64,000 nucleotides of DNA from Bradysia coprophila (lineage: Eukaryota > Arthropoda > Insecta > Diptera > Sciaridae). Position numbers and translations under genes: made by a program. This document shows positions 1 through 12,300 of this stretch, in pieces. Below the pieces are notes generated by a model. That model searched no databases, was not told where the DNA came from, and saw only the letters and a list, made by a program, of their open reading frames with translations. Location: the NCBI RefSeq assembly GCF_014529535.1, contig NW_023503927.1, forward strand, positions 186,001 to 250,000, given 5' to 3'. How positions within the stretch are numbered: the first letter of the stretch is position 1; each line of letters opens with the position of its first letter.

Positions 1-2130
1 CATTTATCGTTTGTAACAGTTTTAAACAATTTCAAAATATGGGTTGTGAAATTATGAGGTGGATGAAGTTGGTTGCAAGTATCGATATCGTCAAACAAAC
101 AAAGAAACGTATAATTCTGCTAGAGAAAACTCATTATAAAACAACAAAAAAACTTCTGACTTGTATAGCATCTGACTCTGACGCCAATACAACTGTTATA
201 GCCTAGTTATATATATATTGTGCTTTGCCATCTCAGATTTTTAATGGAAATTTTTTTATATTTTTGTTTTATTGAATTATATACTAAAAACAACATAAAA
301 CCATTTTTAATAGTTCTTTTACCGCTCAGGACTATAAATTAATCAACGGAAAAATAAGGCGTTTTGTGTGATATGAAAATGGTTTTTAACTTACACAAAG
401 ATTGTCAGTAACTCATTATTCCTTAATGGTTTTTTTTTGTGTGCTACTCTGGCGCTGCTTTTAAAAACAATAATTTATTTTTAAGCTGAAATAATTTTTT
501 AATTGTATTTCATTTGCATGATTTAAAGTTTTTGTTTTTCAAATGCAATACTGAGTTCACTGAATTTATTTATTAATTTTTTAAAGGGTCAACGGAAATT
601 GGAAAAAAATTTTTTCGTTTCTTATTTTCTGCCCATTAAATAATATTTAAACATAAAAAGCAAATTGAAAATAAATTAAATTCTTTTGTCATGATCACTA
701 ACTTATTTAAACTGTGCACACACTGAACACTGAACAGAGAGATGAATGAATATTTTCATAAAAATAATTTCATTTTTAATCAATTTTTAATAGCATTGTC
801 CATTAAATATTATTTCAGTAAATATTAAAAATTCCTTAAGTTTTTTTCTTCTCTTTCTTATTTATTATCCACGACGACTCTTTATCGCAACGTACAGATA
901 TAAAACATTAAAACATTTTTTTTTAATACTTTCAATAAACAATGAAAACAGCGCTTTTATTAAGTGTTATAATCCGTTCCCGGGTACTTGAAGAGTCAAC
1001 GTTGAAGACAAAACTGAAACCATAAAGTTCATTCAGAAATTCGTTAAACAACATTTCTGAAACATTGCCGTTTTGTTGATATCGATAGCTTTGGAAACGG
1101 AAAATCTCTTTTAGCATTCTTATTCGGTGTAAAAATGCTTTCATATATACACCGCGTTCGTATAATAAGAGTGTTGATTCCAGTGTTTGCGCATACTCAC
1201 CATTTTATTATACCACACAGAGAGAGAGAGAGAGAGAGAGAGTGTGAGCATATTATTAGCCCACAAAACATTTTCTCCGATTAGCATATATGTAAGTTGC
1301 TAACATGTGTAGTGTATCCACCAGTCGTTCATTCGATTCCACGTATACAACACTTGAATGTTTAAATACTGCCCTTGACAATGAAAATCACTTTGTGTGT
1401 ACACACTCACCTGTTGTTGATGATGCTCCGTGTGTATGCGTTATTTATGCGGTTTTGTAATTTTTGAATGAGGACCGAATTTTGATTGACTGACAAACGA
1501 GGTAATATGGGCCGTTCTGACGATTGAATCTTTTGTGAATGGAGATCATTTAGATGTCAGTGTTGTACTAATGACGTTTTTAGGTTTGGTGTCATCCCTA
1601 ATTAAAATAGATTGACATATATCAGAATGTTTAGCTAAAACTAATCCACCTTTTATGCATGCACAACCGTAACGGTTGAACCGTTTTAAGTTCGGATAGT
1701 ATTTTCATCTCACATAAAATCTGGTATACTAATGGCATATTCAATGTACTGGTCAATTCCCCATAGAAGCAAAACAACATTGGAAAGCTTTTAACTAATT
1801 TAAGTGCAGATATCGATCCAAATTTTTAAGTTTAGTTCAGCCATGGTAATTTCTACCACAGTAAAGACAATCCGACTGAGTGTCCTTTTCTTGCAATCTT
1901 TCACCTAGAATTTGCAATAAGTTTTCCGATGCAAATTTCTTTGTTTCAATTTTATCGAAGTGACTATTCGTCCGGGCGTGTGAATGGCATCTTAAAAACG
2001 ATTCGCCCGCAAATGACCTTTTCAGTTTTCAAAAGCTTATTTTATGTGAATCCGTGGACGAACGAATGAATATAAAAATGTGAAGATACGTTTGGTTGGG
2101 CTAAGACATTTTCAATTTTGAATTTTCAGC
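1..2130. other. AT-rich spacer without a recognised gene
   Basis: Homopolymer-rich AT sequence. The 70-codon minus frame at 1144-932 has no family resemblance. Confidence 0.5.
1215..1245. repeat. (GA)n microsatellite
   Basis: About 12 GA dinucleotides. Confidence 0.9.
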
Positions 2131-2217
2131 CGACTTGCTACGTAAAAATGTGGATGATAACAAAATGAAAGTCCAGGTGATAAGGAAAGTTATCGGTGAT
2201 AACTGTTTAAGCAATAA

Positions 2218-2345
2218 ACGAGCCATCAGAACAGTCAGAGCGTTTGCTGCGACTGAGCCCCGTACGAACCCGTATATCTATTGCGTATGTGACCCTAGTG
2301 CGTCTGTCACCCTACTTTGACCGTAAACCTATTGCGCCCGTAAAC
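2218..2345. repeat. Terminal block of the AGCCCCGTACG family
   Basis: GCCATCAGAACAGTCAGAGC and GCGACTGAGCCCCGTACG match the outer end seen at 28.53 kb. The small open frame here is repeat sequence. Confidence 0.5.
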
Positions 2346-2435
2346 GTAGTTGAAGTCAAATTATTATGAAATGTGTACATCTTAAAAATTGCGTGGTCTA
2401 AGGATATGAAGCACACGCCCGATGTATCAACTATA

Positions 2436-2627
2436 TCATCTGTTATCGATAATGACGACAGAAATAATGACAAGCACTGGGTAATATGGCCATTAATATA
2501 GCGAAATGCATGTTAAAAAAATTGAAGTACAAGATTTGAAATTTACAAATTAAAAATACTTTGATCGATGGAAGTAATAGACCCGATAATAATACACGTA
2601 ATATGCTTGGCGTCTGTAACAGGTTAA
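2436..2627 (+). mobile_element. TATCGATA MITE, copy at 2.4 kb
   Basis: Family layout: left end with CATCTGTTATCGATAA, then GACAAGC.CTGGGTAATATGG, AAATTGAAGTACAAGATTTG, TTTGATCGATGGAAGTAATA, and right end GTCTGTAACAGGTT. This copy has all blocks. Confidence 0.7.
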
Positions 2628-2652
2628 TATTCACTAAATTAATTCATTAAAT

Positions 2653-2843
2653 GTGGACATGTGTTATCGACAACGACATCAAGAATAAACGACAAGTTCT
2701 GACTGATGAGGTCTTATGTAGCAAAAAGTATGTTCAAAACAAATGAAGTAAAAGATTTCTGAAATCTATGTAAATCTTCGATCAAATGAAGTAATAGTTT
2801 ATATAGTAAAACTGTTAATATGCTTGCCGTCTGTGACAGGTTA
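2653..2843 (+). mobile_element. TATCGATA MITE, diverged copy
   Basis: It directly follows the previous copy. It has TGTTATCGACAACGACATCA at the left and TGCTTGCCGTCTGTGACAGG at the right; the middle is diverged. Confidence 0.55.
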
Positions 2844-3479
2844 AGAATCTACATTTCACGGAAGATGGAGCTAGCTCATGAACTAGAGGATGACAACGCC
2901 ACATATGACCAAAATAAATTACTATAAAAGGGACGACGGCCTCAACTATGTTCAACGAGGCAAGTATTCGTTTGATTTCACACTTTTTCCAACTTTTTCG
3001 ACCGTTCGACTGACTTTTTTCTCAAAATATACAGCGAACGTCAGTGACGTTTAGACATGAATTTGCTTCAGCTGATAAACAGCCGTTTCACTCATACAAA
3101 AAAACTGCTTCTACGTCTTTATATGGTTCCACCACTACTATTACTCGCGTGTACGTGTAACTATTCCAATCATGAAGACAAGTACAAGTATTTTTGTTCG
3201 AGTAAGCTTAAGCAGAAGCAAATTCATATCTCAAATTTTTCTGAAGTCCATCTGTATAGATTAGAAAACATGTTAGAAGTGAAATATTTCAAGCTGGCCG
3301 GTAATGACACCCAGAGACCGAAGACGTGATTTTTCTACTTTTCTCCTTTAAATTTTCCATAGGCAGAATAATCTCAAGGTCCACTCACCCGGTTTTACAA
3401 AACTTTTTTTTTCCTGGATTGGTATTGACAATACCTAATATTTGCCGTGTCATTTACGTCTACATCGTTTATTTTGCCG

Positions 3480-3790
3480 TAGATATCCCCAAAAGACCTT
3501 AAAAACACTTAGGCGGCCCTAACTCACGAAGGTCCGACCCGAATATACCCATCTTCGAACTTAGCCTCACTATTTCGACTATCTTTCAGGGGAAAAAAAA
3601 AAATTGAAATCGGATTTGATTTACTCAAGATATCGACGTGACGGACAGACGGACAGACAAAATTTTTATTGTGGATTCGTTATCTATGAACATAGGCAAA
3701 CACTTTGCCCTTATCTTCGAATTCCATCAATTACACACGGCATCGTAATCCTATGAGCCACTTTGTACTTCGTACGGGGCTAAAAACAAT
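3480..3790 (-). repeat. End fragment of an AGCCCCGTACG-family element
   Basis: Read on the minus strand it starts AGCCCCGTACGAAGTAC (3781-3765) and continues CATCGTAATCC and GTCCGTCTGTCC as in the 26.7-kb copy. The AG-rich 3600 stretch matches the TTTTTTTTTCC tract there. Confidence 0.6.
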
Positions 3791-3797
3791 TTCTTTG

Positions 3798-3825
3798 TGT
3801 ATCTCTCTCTCTCTCACACACACGT
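3798..3825. repeat. (CT)n(CA)n microsatellite
   Basis: Short CT run changing into CA. Confidence 0.7.
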
Positions 3826-4739
3826 AGGAGATAATGCTGGAGCAGGTACTTTAGGCACGCCGGATTTTTAGAAATTTATTTGGAGGTATACCTCGACTCT
3901 TTTAGCACTTTCCGACGTACCTAAAGTTGACAAGTCACAATAACCGGCAACGTGTTCGTACCACTTTATTCTTGATTCATTTACATTTCATTCGTCACTC
4001 TTCCTCTGATTTATTTATTTTTAAGCTATTCTCTTCCTTAACATTTTCACTACCAGTAATATAGATGTTTATCTCGTAAAAAAAGTGATTTGCGGGCGAA
4101 TAGCCTATAAGACGCCATTTTCACGCACGGGCGATTAGCAACGACCCAATTTTATCAGGTTGTTTCAGTCTGCATTACATTTTTGTTCCAAACATCGAAA
4201 TAAAAAAAAGAGTCCTGCACTGATGTAGTACATACCATCGGCTACAGCAATAAGATCATCCGTACATCCATAATGATTCAATTAAAAGAAATTTAATCAA
4301 AAGAATTTCTTCTTTACATCATTGAAAGGGCAATTCGTTTGTGTTCCAAATTGTAAGGGGCGAAAAGATAAATGCAAAGCGAAAACAGAACCAATAGCAA
4401 ACAGACGAAAATCGTCTACAAGTTACAAGAATATTAAATCCGAATTGATTTTATTGCCTTTAAAAAGTAAAAGCAAACGACAATCTATTGTTCAACATTT
4501 AAGGGTCAATTACACTCTTCTATGGAGTCAGCTATTGGCTTGCAGTCAGCAATCCGATAAAACTGCGGTTCATTATTAACCATTCACTTAGTACCAGATG
4601 CTATTTTTGGGAAAATATTTTCTTAAAAATATTTATTTTACCGGAGAACTGAGAGGAACACACTGGCATTTTGTTTGACAAAAATCCATCGAGTCAAAAA
4701 AAAAATTCTGTTGACAGTTGTCATTTATATGATTTTTAC

Positions 4740-4926
4740 TAGATATACTGAATATACCGACGCACTTCAAGCAAAAGTGCTTCTAATGACCAAGCTGCCA
4801 AATAGAGTACTATTCATATGAAACGTTTTTTCCAAATTGATTGTTTGATACACTGTACAGTTTCAGTACTCTATTTCGAGCACCACTCATGCTTGAAGTG
4901 CGTTGCATATACTCGATATACTGGAT
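4740..4926. mobile_element. Palindromic MITE related to the 45.9-kb copy
   Basis: Arms with CGCACTTCAAGC and GCTTGAAGTGCG, extended by AT-rich GATATACTG-type ends. The interior contains AATAGAGTACTA and CAGTACTCTATTT as in the 45.9-kb element. Confidence 0.6.
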
Positions 4927-5305
4927 ATACTCGAACGTAAACTTGAGACTTGGAATACCCTTTATATTTCGATGCATCCTTTATATATTCGAATTAATTC
5001 CCATCAAATGTTTAATTAAAACGTCTGGATTTCAAGATTGTCAAAGAACAGCTAAAAGAAATGTTCTTCAGCAGATTATTCAGTTTTGTTTCTATTTTTG
5101 AGTAACGAAATGAATCCTTCACTCGTTCTTACAATGAAGAATATTTTTCAATTCCATATAAACTGCGTGAAATGTGTTGACTTCAATGTGAAGTACTATC
5201 TTTGTCCTTAAGACGAATCGGTACTTAGCTAAAATTGTAACCTACATTTGTGAGTTTCGTATTTCATTTTTGATGATATCTTTTCATCAGAATCCCAAAT
5301 GTGTT

Positions 5306-5843
5306 AGCTTTAAATAAAAATTAGTTTTGGTTGTGGTTGTTTGACCAGCTCTGAGAAAAGTCAGCAGTTCAACGTAATTTTCATAAACCGCTCATAAACC
5401 AGATCTATTTTCTTTTGAAAGGCCTATACGTTCGTGGTCGTTATTGCGGTAGTACATTTTTGAAAAAAGAATTTTGGTGGAAGGATATCATCCAAAGTAA
5501 ACTAAAATCCAGTATTTAAAAAACGCCCAAATGTAGGCTTTTCAGCAAAGCATCGATGCATCTTAATGTTGACATTTTTGCTGAAAGGCATACATTTGGG
5601 CGTTTTTTAAATACTGGATTTTAGTTCACTTTTGATATCTTTCCACCAGAATCCTTTTTCAAAAATATGGGACCGCAATTTTCAAAGCTACGAATGTGTT
5701 AGCTTTCAACAGAAAATATCTTTGGTTGTAGCAGTTTGACCAGCTCAGAGAAAACTGAACAGTTTATGAAAATTTCGTTATTCTGCTGACTTTTATCAGA
5801 GCTGGTCAAACGACCACAAACAAAACTAACTTTTATTTAAGAG
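5306..5843. mobile_element. About 540-bp fold-back element
   Basis: The outer arms (AAAATTAGTTTTGGTTGTGG and GACCAGCTCTGAGAAAAGTC) face partners at 5760-5843. An inner hairpin at 5497-5630 has arms with ATCCAGTATTTAAAAAACGC and a loop containing GCATCGATGC. Confidence 0.65.
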
Positions 5844-5924
5844 CAATTGACTTTTTGCAAATTTGTAGCCTAGGCGGTAAAAATATTCGTTTTTTAAAGA
5901 TTTCTTTGAACCAAAATCTTTTTT

Positions 5925-6050
5925 TTGAAAAAGTAAAACCATAAATTGGTTTGTGGGTGACAACTTATCCCACTTGGAGAAACCTTTACAGATCGCGTAA
6001 ATTTATGTAATCTGCACATGTTTCTCGAAGTGGGTGAATGGTTTCACTTT
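5925..6050. repeat. Imperfect 125-bp palindrome
   Basis: Arms around AACTTATCCCACTTGGAGAA and TTCTCGAAGTGGGTGAATGG. Probably the remnant of another short fold-back. Confidence 0.4.
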
Positions 6051-6729
6051 TTCAACCTGGCTATAATTTTAGCAAAGCATCGATGCCTCTTAATGTTCTG
6101 ATGTAGCTAATGAAATAAAAGATTTGCTATGAATCAATTGAAAATAATTAGATCAGAAGAAGTAGTAGATACGATGTAATTCTTTTCTGTCTATTTTTGG
6201 AGAACCACATAACATAACCCACCAGAAGTTATACGAAATAGACAGATTTCAAAACAATCTCGGGAGGGGAATTTCAAAGCGTTTTTCGAACTCTCAAATA
6301 ATGCGTCCTAGATTGATGAAATAAAAATGTATTGTCGATTCGATGAAGTCTAAACCAGTACTTTCCCCGTCTTATCCTTTCCGTAATTATCACAATTATC
6401 TCAATAATTATTGCTCTTTATAAAATTGGAACAGCCAATTTAAGTCAATACGAAAATATATTAATTACCTGAAGACGATTAGATATTAAAGAGCGATTCA
6501 GTTGAAAGCGAACCAGAACCAGTTTCTATTCTCATTGTACTCATCAACGTGAACCTAATTTTAATTTCCCTCTTATCAAACTTTGCAAAACTTTTTCTAT
6601 TCTATTTCAAAATGTTCATTAAAACTTCAAAGATGTTTGACATGCATACTCGTTCGAATGGATACGTTCGGTGTTCCTCAAAGTCAGGGTTGTAGCTAAG
6701 TGGTGCGGTCAAACCGTTGAAAATTGCAA

Positions 6730-6975
6730 TATTCAACAAGGTTATCTGTTATTGACAACAACGACAAAAATGAACGATAAGTCTAGTCTAGGATAAATAT
6801 AAAAATGAATGTTAAATGAAACGAAGTAATAGATTTTGTGTAGAGACGATGGCATTATGTGCGCCATTCCGTGTACCCAAAGCAACCACATCCACTTTTA
6901 ACTGGTTAATAGCAAAATGAATGTTGAACGAAACGAGGTAATAGATTTTGTGAAGAGATGATGATCTTATGTGCA
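6730..6975 (+). mobile_element. TATCGATA MITE, two degraded partial copies
   Basis: ATCTGTTATTGACAACAACG starts it. The block GAAACGA(A/G)GTAATAGATTTTGTG occurs twice, about 110 bp apart. Confidence 0.45.
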
Positions 6976-8090
6976 CAATTCCCCCCTGTACCCATAGCAA
7001 TCGCTCCACTTTTGATATGTGCATACAGAGAAAATTTGTGAAAATGTAAGCCTTCTATCGTGGACTCATACGGTCCTGCTGAAAGTATATTGTTTCCTTT
7101 CATAATAATGGTTAACAAATATCACTGCAAAAATGAATATATTTCTTGCTATGATGTATTAGGAGTTGTACACACTTACCGTCACCATCGTGAAATGAAA
7201 TTTTCACTAAAAACACAAATCGTGTGCAAATTTGGACGCATGAGTTAATTTCTCACTTTTGAATGGATATTTTACTTAACCTGGCAAGTGTATACAGCTC
7301 TTAAGCGTATACTACAGCATGACCACTTGAAAAGTGTTTGTTAATATTTATAAATACGTTCTAGCCTTTGCTGCTGCAATACACAGCTGTAAGATGTTCT
7401 TCATTTATGTCCATTTGATTTTTGACTTTTTTTCATTTCTTGTTTTAAGTGTTGAACTTTTGCTTAACTTTTTAAATTAGGAAAAACGTTTCGTCGATAT
7501 GATGTTATGGAGACCAGATGTCGTAGGTATGAAAGTTTTATAAAATAAATTAATTTTCTGAATACAAATGACAAATTCCATGAAATGTGTTTGTCTTATC
7601 GACATTTTTATTCCATTTACGCTAATTATACTGACGAGATTACTTTCGACTTTCCATTTATTTTGCTGTTTGTTAATTCGGGATCCTTTTTCAAAACATG
7701 CTTAGCAGATGAGAGGCACATGCCGCGGACTTATTGGCTTATTGGGTTATGGCGAATTTTCTTGAACAAAATGAAAAGAAAATTCGAGAAAATGAAGGAA
7801 GTTGAAGACGAGAATTGTCAGCACACTTTTGTACACGACTGGAAATGCCAATGCAAATAAGAAGATAAATCGAGGTAATTCTTTGTGACAATTCATTAGG
7901 ACTCATCTACATCTTAGGATTCAAAGACTCGGCACGGATGTCGATCTCGTCGTCAATGTAGCGTGGAATTGAACGAAAATTAATATGTCAAAAAAATGTT
8001 GTAATCTCGTTGGGTGCTTCTAGGAAAGCTAAAAATTAGATAGCCATAGTCATACCTAGCTTACGTCAACAAAATGGACATCGTTTTAAC
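6976..8090. other. Spacer, no recognised gene
   Basis: A plus frame at 7585-7860 (91 codons, lysine/glutamate-rich end) matches no family and has no promoter or splice support. Confidence 0.4.
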
Positions 8091-8095
8091 TTGTT

Positions 8096-8234
8096 GCAGT
8101 CTATTACTTCCATCGAAGTATTTCAAATCTTGTACTTCAATTATTTGAACATGCATTTTCCAATATAAGGAACCATAGCATCCCGAGCTTGTCTTTATTT
8201 TTGTTGTCGTTATCGATAACAGATGACAGGTTAA
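8096..8234 (-). mobile_element. TATCGATA MITE, minus-strand copy
   Basis: On the plus strand it reads TCTATTACTTCCATCGAAGT, AAATCTTGTACTTCAA, GAGCTTGTC and CGTTATCGATAACAGATGAC, ending ACAGGTT. Confidence 0.65.
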
Positions 8235-8534
8235 TTATAATCTATAACTCACAGTTGTACGGCATTGAGCGCTGATTTCTCTTTTCGAGCAAAAGATATT
8301 GAGAATGTGCAATCCGGGCGTGTTGACTATTGCATTAACGCAAAACTTACTTCTTGAATCTGATCAAAGGTTAATTTTTTGCTAGCCTTTTGAATCTTTG
8401 ACTTGTCATTTTTGTCATTTTTGTCTAATTTGTCTGGATTGGAGGCTAACGCTCTGTAAGTGGACTGAATGGTGGGATGCAAAAGTTTTTTGTTCGCGAA
8501 AGCCTCGTAACAGTCTCCGTCATCTAAAGTATTT

Positions 8535-8652
8535 TTAATTTGTGGATTTCAAATCTTGTACTTCAATTTTTTAACATGCATTTTGCTATATAATGGACCG
8601 TATTACCCAGAGCTTGTCATTATTTTTGTCGTCATTATCGATAACAGATGAA
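8535..8652 (-). mobile_element. TATCGATA MITE, partial minus-strand copy
   Basis: Has the TTTCAAATCTTGTACTTCAA, ACCCAGAGCTTGTCATT and CATTATCGATAACAGATGA blocks but lacks the right end. Confidence 0.6.
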
Positions 8653-8665
8653 TGTATGTAACGTT

Positions 8666-8950
8666 TCAACATTGAAATTGTGTAGACAGTGAACTCCGCA
8701 TATGCTTTTTGCTCTTGCGGTAATTCACGTTGTCGTTGCCCTTGTTAAACCAAATTCTACCCTTTTCTATATATTCCAGAGCATTCGTCAATTCTTTGAT
8801 TTGACGATAGTGGATAACCGCTGCATTCGTTTGTTCTTTTAAACCGGTTATGGTACCAATCAAATCGATTGGTCGTGTCACTAGCATATTGCTTAGGCCG
8901 TTTGAACTGACGCAAAACAGCATCTGTTCGCACATTTCAGAGTCGAAAAC
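8666..8950 (-). other. Unrecognised open frame wedged between MITE copies
   Basis: A minus-strand frame stays open from inside the MITE at 8.95 kb (9019) to 8666. The non-MITE part is about 90 codons with normal composition (LFCVSSNGLSNMLVTRPIDL, HYRQIKELTNALEYIEKG). I recognise no family. It could be a decayed transposon or host exon, or chance. Confidence 0.25.
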
Positions 8951-9154
8951 CTTTAACCGGTTACAGACAGCAAGCATATGACCAGTATTATTATCGGGTC
9001 TATTACTTCCATCGATCAAAGTATTGTTAATCGGTTGATTTCAAATCTTGTACTTCAATTTTTTAAAATGTATTTTACTACAGAAAGGACCGTACTACCC
9101 AGAGCTTGTCATTATTTTTGTCGTCATTATCGATAACAGATGTGACTGGTTAAT
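8951..9154 (-). mobile_element. TATCGATA MITE, full minus-strand copy
   Basis: Runs from AACCGGTTACAGACAGCAAG to ATTATCGATAACAGATGTGA with every block of the family. Confidence 0.7.
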
Positions 9155-9359
9155 TCTATGTTACATAGTAAATGAGTTTGAATGTGTGAATCTGAGTGTG
9201 AATGTTCGTAATGTTCAATGTTCAAACTTGTATAATCATGACTCACTTATTTTTGACTCGTTGGAGTGCGAAGCTCACATTTGGCTCGTCGTTCAAACCT
9301 CTAACGGGTCTCAAAACACAACATTCATAATCAGGTACGTAATGGACTATTAACACTTG

Positions 9360-12300
9360 ATCCCAATTGATACATTTGTTCTGTTTATAAAATAGGACGA
9401 GTTCGTAGAGGTCTTACGTAGTCCCGTATGTGTTTTTCTTCTAATCGTAAATGTATTTTATACTCCAGGACAAGAGAACCTGTAACAAATGGCAGTGCCA
9501 TTATGGCACAATAAATGTCGGTGTATTTCTGATATGTTCAATTGTAAAGCTTTGTAGATTGTGAAATGGTTTTGTAACTTTAGCAAAACAACATAAAAAC
9601 GAGCTCGAAAAGTCAATGAGACGTGTTGCAAAATTAATCTTCTGGTTGGAAAACTGTTACCGAAGTGGGTTTTTATCATTACGGTATTTATTCATGCACA
9701 AATTATAGATAAAATTTTCATTATTTATAAATGAAAATGTAGTTTCACGTGAAGGTGTCAACGTTGCTATTATATGGATGGATCCATATTACTTTCACCT
9801 ATTTATCATAGAATTTCTATGTATTTATTTCAATCGAGTCGAACGTACGGTTCAGAGTGTGTTTGTGTATTATATTTACATTACAAAATTAGGGTGTGTT
9901 GTTTTACGTTATTTATTCTTACCGAGCTGTCGATTACAAAACTGCTCAGATAATAGAGCCATTCACTTCATTGGGTTCAATCATTGAAACTAAGATTTTG
10001 TTGTAGTATTGTAAAATTTGATTAGAATGAGCTAGAGCTGGCATTGTCCTTTACAACAAAATATCCGTTAAAATTAATGAAGTAAAAGATTTTGTACCCA
10101 GCAATATGTAGCGATTATTGGATAATACTGGTGCTGGGGCTGGGAAAAAATGAAAAATCCACAAAATTTTGTGAATTTTTGTCACTACGTTTAGTTGACT
10201 AAATATCGTCCGATGTGAGTGAACAATATGTCGGTCGATGCGCCTTTGCACGAACATGAACCCTATTGATAGTTTACGAAAATCTGCCTATTTTGGATAG
10301 ATTCTGATGGTTCACGGTATGGATCACTGGAAATAGACATATTTACGAAAATCTGTCTATTTTGGATAGATTCCGATGTCTCATGGTGTGGGCCACTACC
10401 AATATACAGATTTACGAAAATCTGTCTATTTAGGATAGATTCTGATGGCTCACGGTGTAAGTCACTACCAATAGACAGATTTACGAAAATCTGTCTATTT
10501 TGGATAGATTCTGATGGCTCACGGTGTGGGTCACTACCAATAGAGAGATTTACGAAAATCTGTCTATTTTGGATAGATTCTGGTGGCTCACGGTATGGAT
10601 CACTGAAAATAGACAGATTCAAAAAAATCTGTCTATTTTGGAAAGATTCCCATGGCTCACGGTTTGCATCACTAAAAATAGACAGATTTACGTCCCATTT
10701 ACTAACTAGTTAGCAAAATAGCTATTAAAATGTTAGTACGAAAAAATGTGAAAATTTCGATATCAAAATGACACTTTCAAATTTGTTTCGAGCCACTCTT
10801 GACTGATTTTGCTTTTGTAGTTCTGCGTAAGCTTTATTTTTTGTGATTCAAATTGTACCTTATGTAGAAAGAAGTTGCATTGAATAATTCCGTTTTTGAT
10901 TTGATTTTATTATTTCAGTTACAAATTCATTTCACGGTAGATAAAAGCAATTCTGTGTTTTATTGACACAAGCGACACATTATTTTGTGACTTGATTAAC
11001 AACATATTTTAGAAAGGCAGACAAACCAGAATGCCTGTTTCACGGAAATTTTCCATTTCGATTTCGGTAACGAGAACATTTTAATTAAATCGTATTATTA
11101 ACTTATCCGACATAGGATAACATAATACTGAAAAAAGTACTAAAACACACATCCGCTCAAAGCATGTGAGCATTTAATTCCGACACATTTAACATGACAT
11201 TGAAATGCTTAGAGGGAAATGGAAGAAATAAAAATGAACACAAAATAAGCTCGCTGGCGTTTAAAATTCTACAAAACTCAGACACTCAGAAAGTTGTTTT
11301 TATTAGCAACTAAAGGATATGCGTGAGTGTAACAACAACACTCTTGGGTACGATTTATCGATCGCAAACTACCAAGACTTCGTAAAGCCATTCAGATAAT
11401 TTATTGTATTAGTTTTTCTCCCTAAAATAGTCGAAAACATAGACAAAGCATCCCATTCGCACTTAAATGTTCGTAAATTTGAATACATTGCCAACTGTTC
11501 ATGTCAAACAAAATAATAACTTGAAATTGCGGTTTAATCTGTGAAGCTTTAAACATGAGTTATGAGATGAAATGGTTTTGTTTATACTGTCTAACACACA
11601 CGCTCTCTTAAACCATACTTTAGCTCTATTATTTTCACCCCCGAAGTGCAAGGAACGAATGAAGTGTTTACGAAGTGAAAGAAAAACTTTCACGACTAGG
11701 GATGAAATTCAATTGTCTCCGTCAATTTTCAAAATTTTGTTTTCGTTGAGTTTAATTAAGCTAATCAAATGATTCCTTTGACGACCGAAATGTTTAAATG
11801 TTGTATTTGTGTAAAGCAGCTGTAAGAGTTCGTTCTATCCTTTTTTACCGGGACCTCCCCACGTCTTGTCGTCTTTAATTACAACAAAAAATTATCTACG
11901 CCAGTTCGTAGAATTTTTGGATTTCCTGGAAAACAGGACCCCTAGAACGATAACCATAATATAGGTACCTCTCTATAGGATGCCCAGACGAAAAAGCCCT
12001 AAAGACTCTAAACTTAACGTACCTACTACCAAGAAAAAGTTTGGACGAACGCGAGATTTTTTTTAACTTTCATGCGTGAATTTTGAATTATGTTTACGTC
12101 GTAGTTCCGTTCTTAAAACGGGCGAATCATTTTTGAAACGCGTTAAATTTTTTGATTTGTAGACAATTTAGCTTTGATGCAACGACACACGAAAATTTCA
12201 TTGAAGGAGTTGCGGGAACCGTTAGTAATTTGTACGGTGGCTCGTCATTAGCAATGGTACAATCTCACATTTGAAAAAATAAATAAAATCGAACTTCCGA

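Larger units (their letters stand above)
2850..4735. other. Spacer with repeat fragments
   Basis: The plus frames at 3057-3329 and 4322-4579 are short and unrecognised. The first begins with the TTTGCTTCAGCTG word of the 16.0-kb MITE family, so it is probably repeat-derived. Confidence 0.4.
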
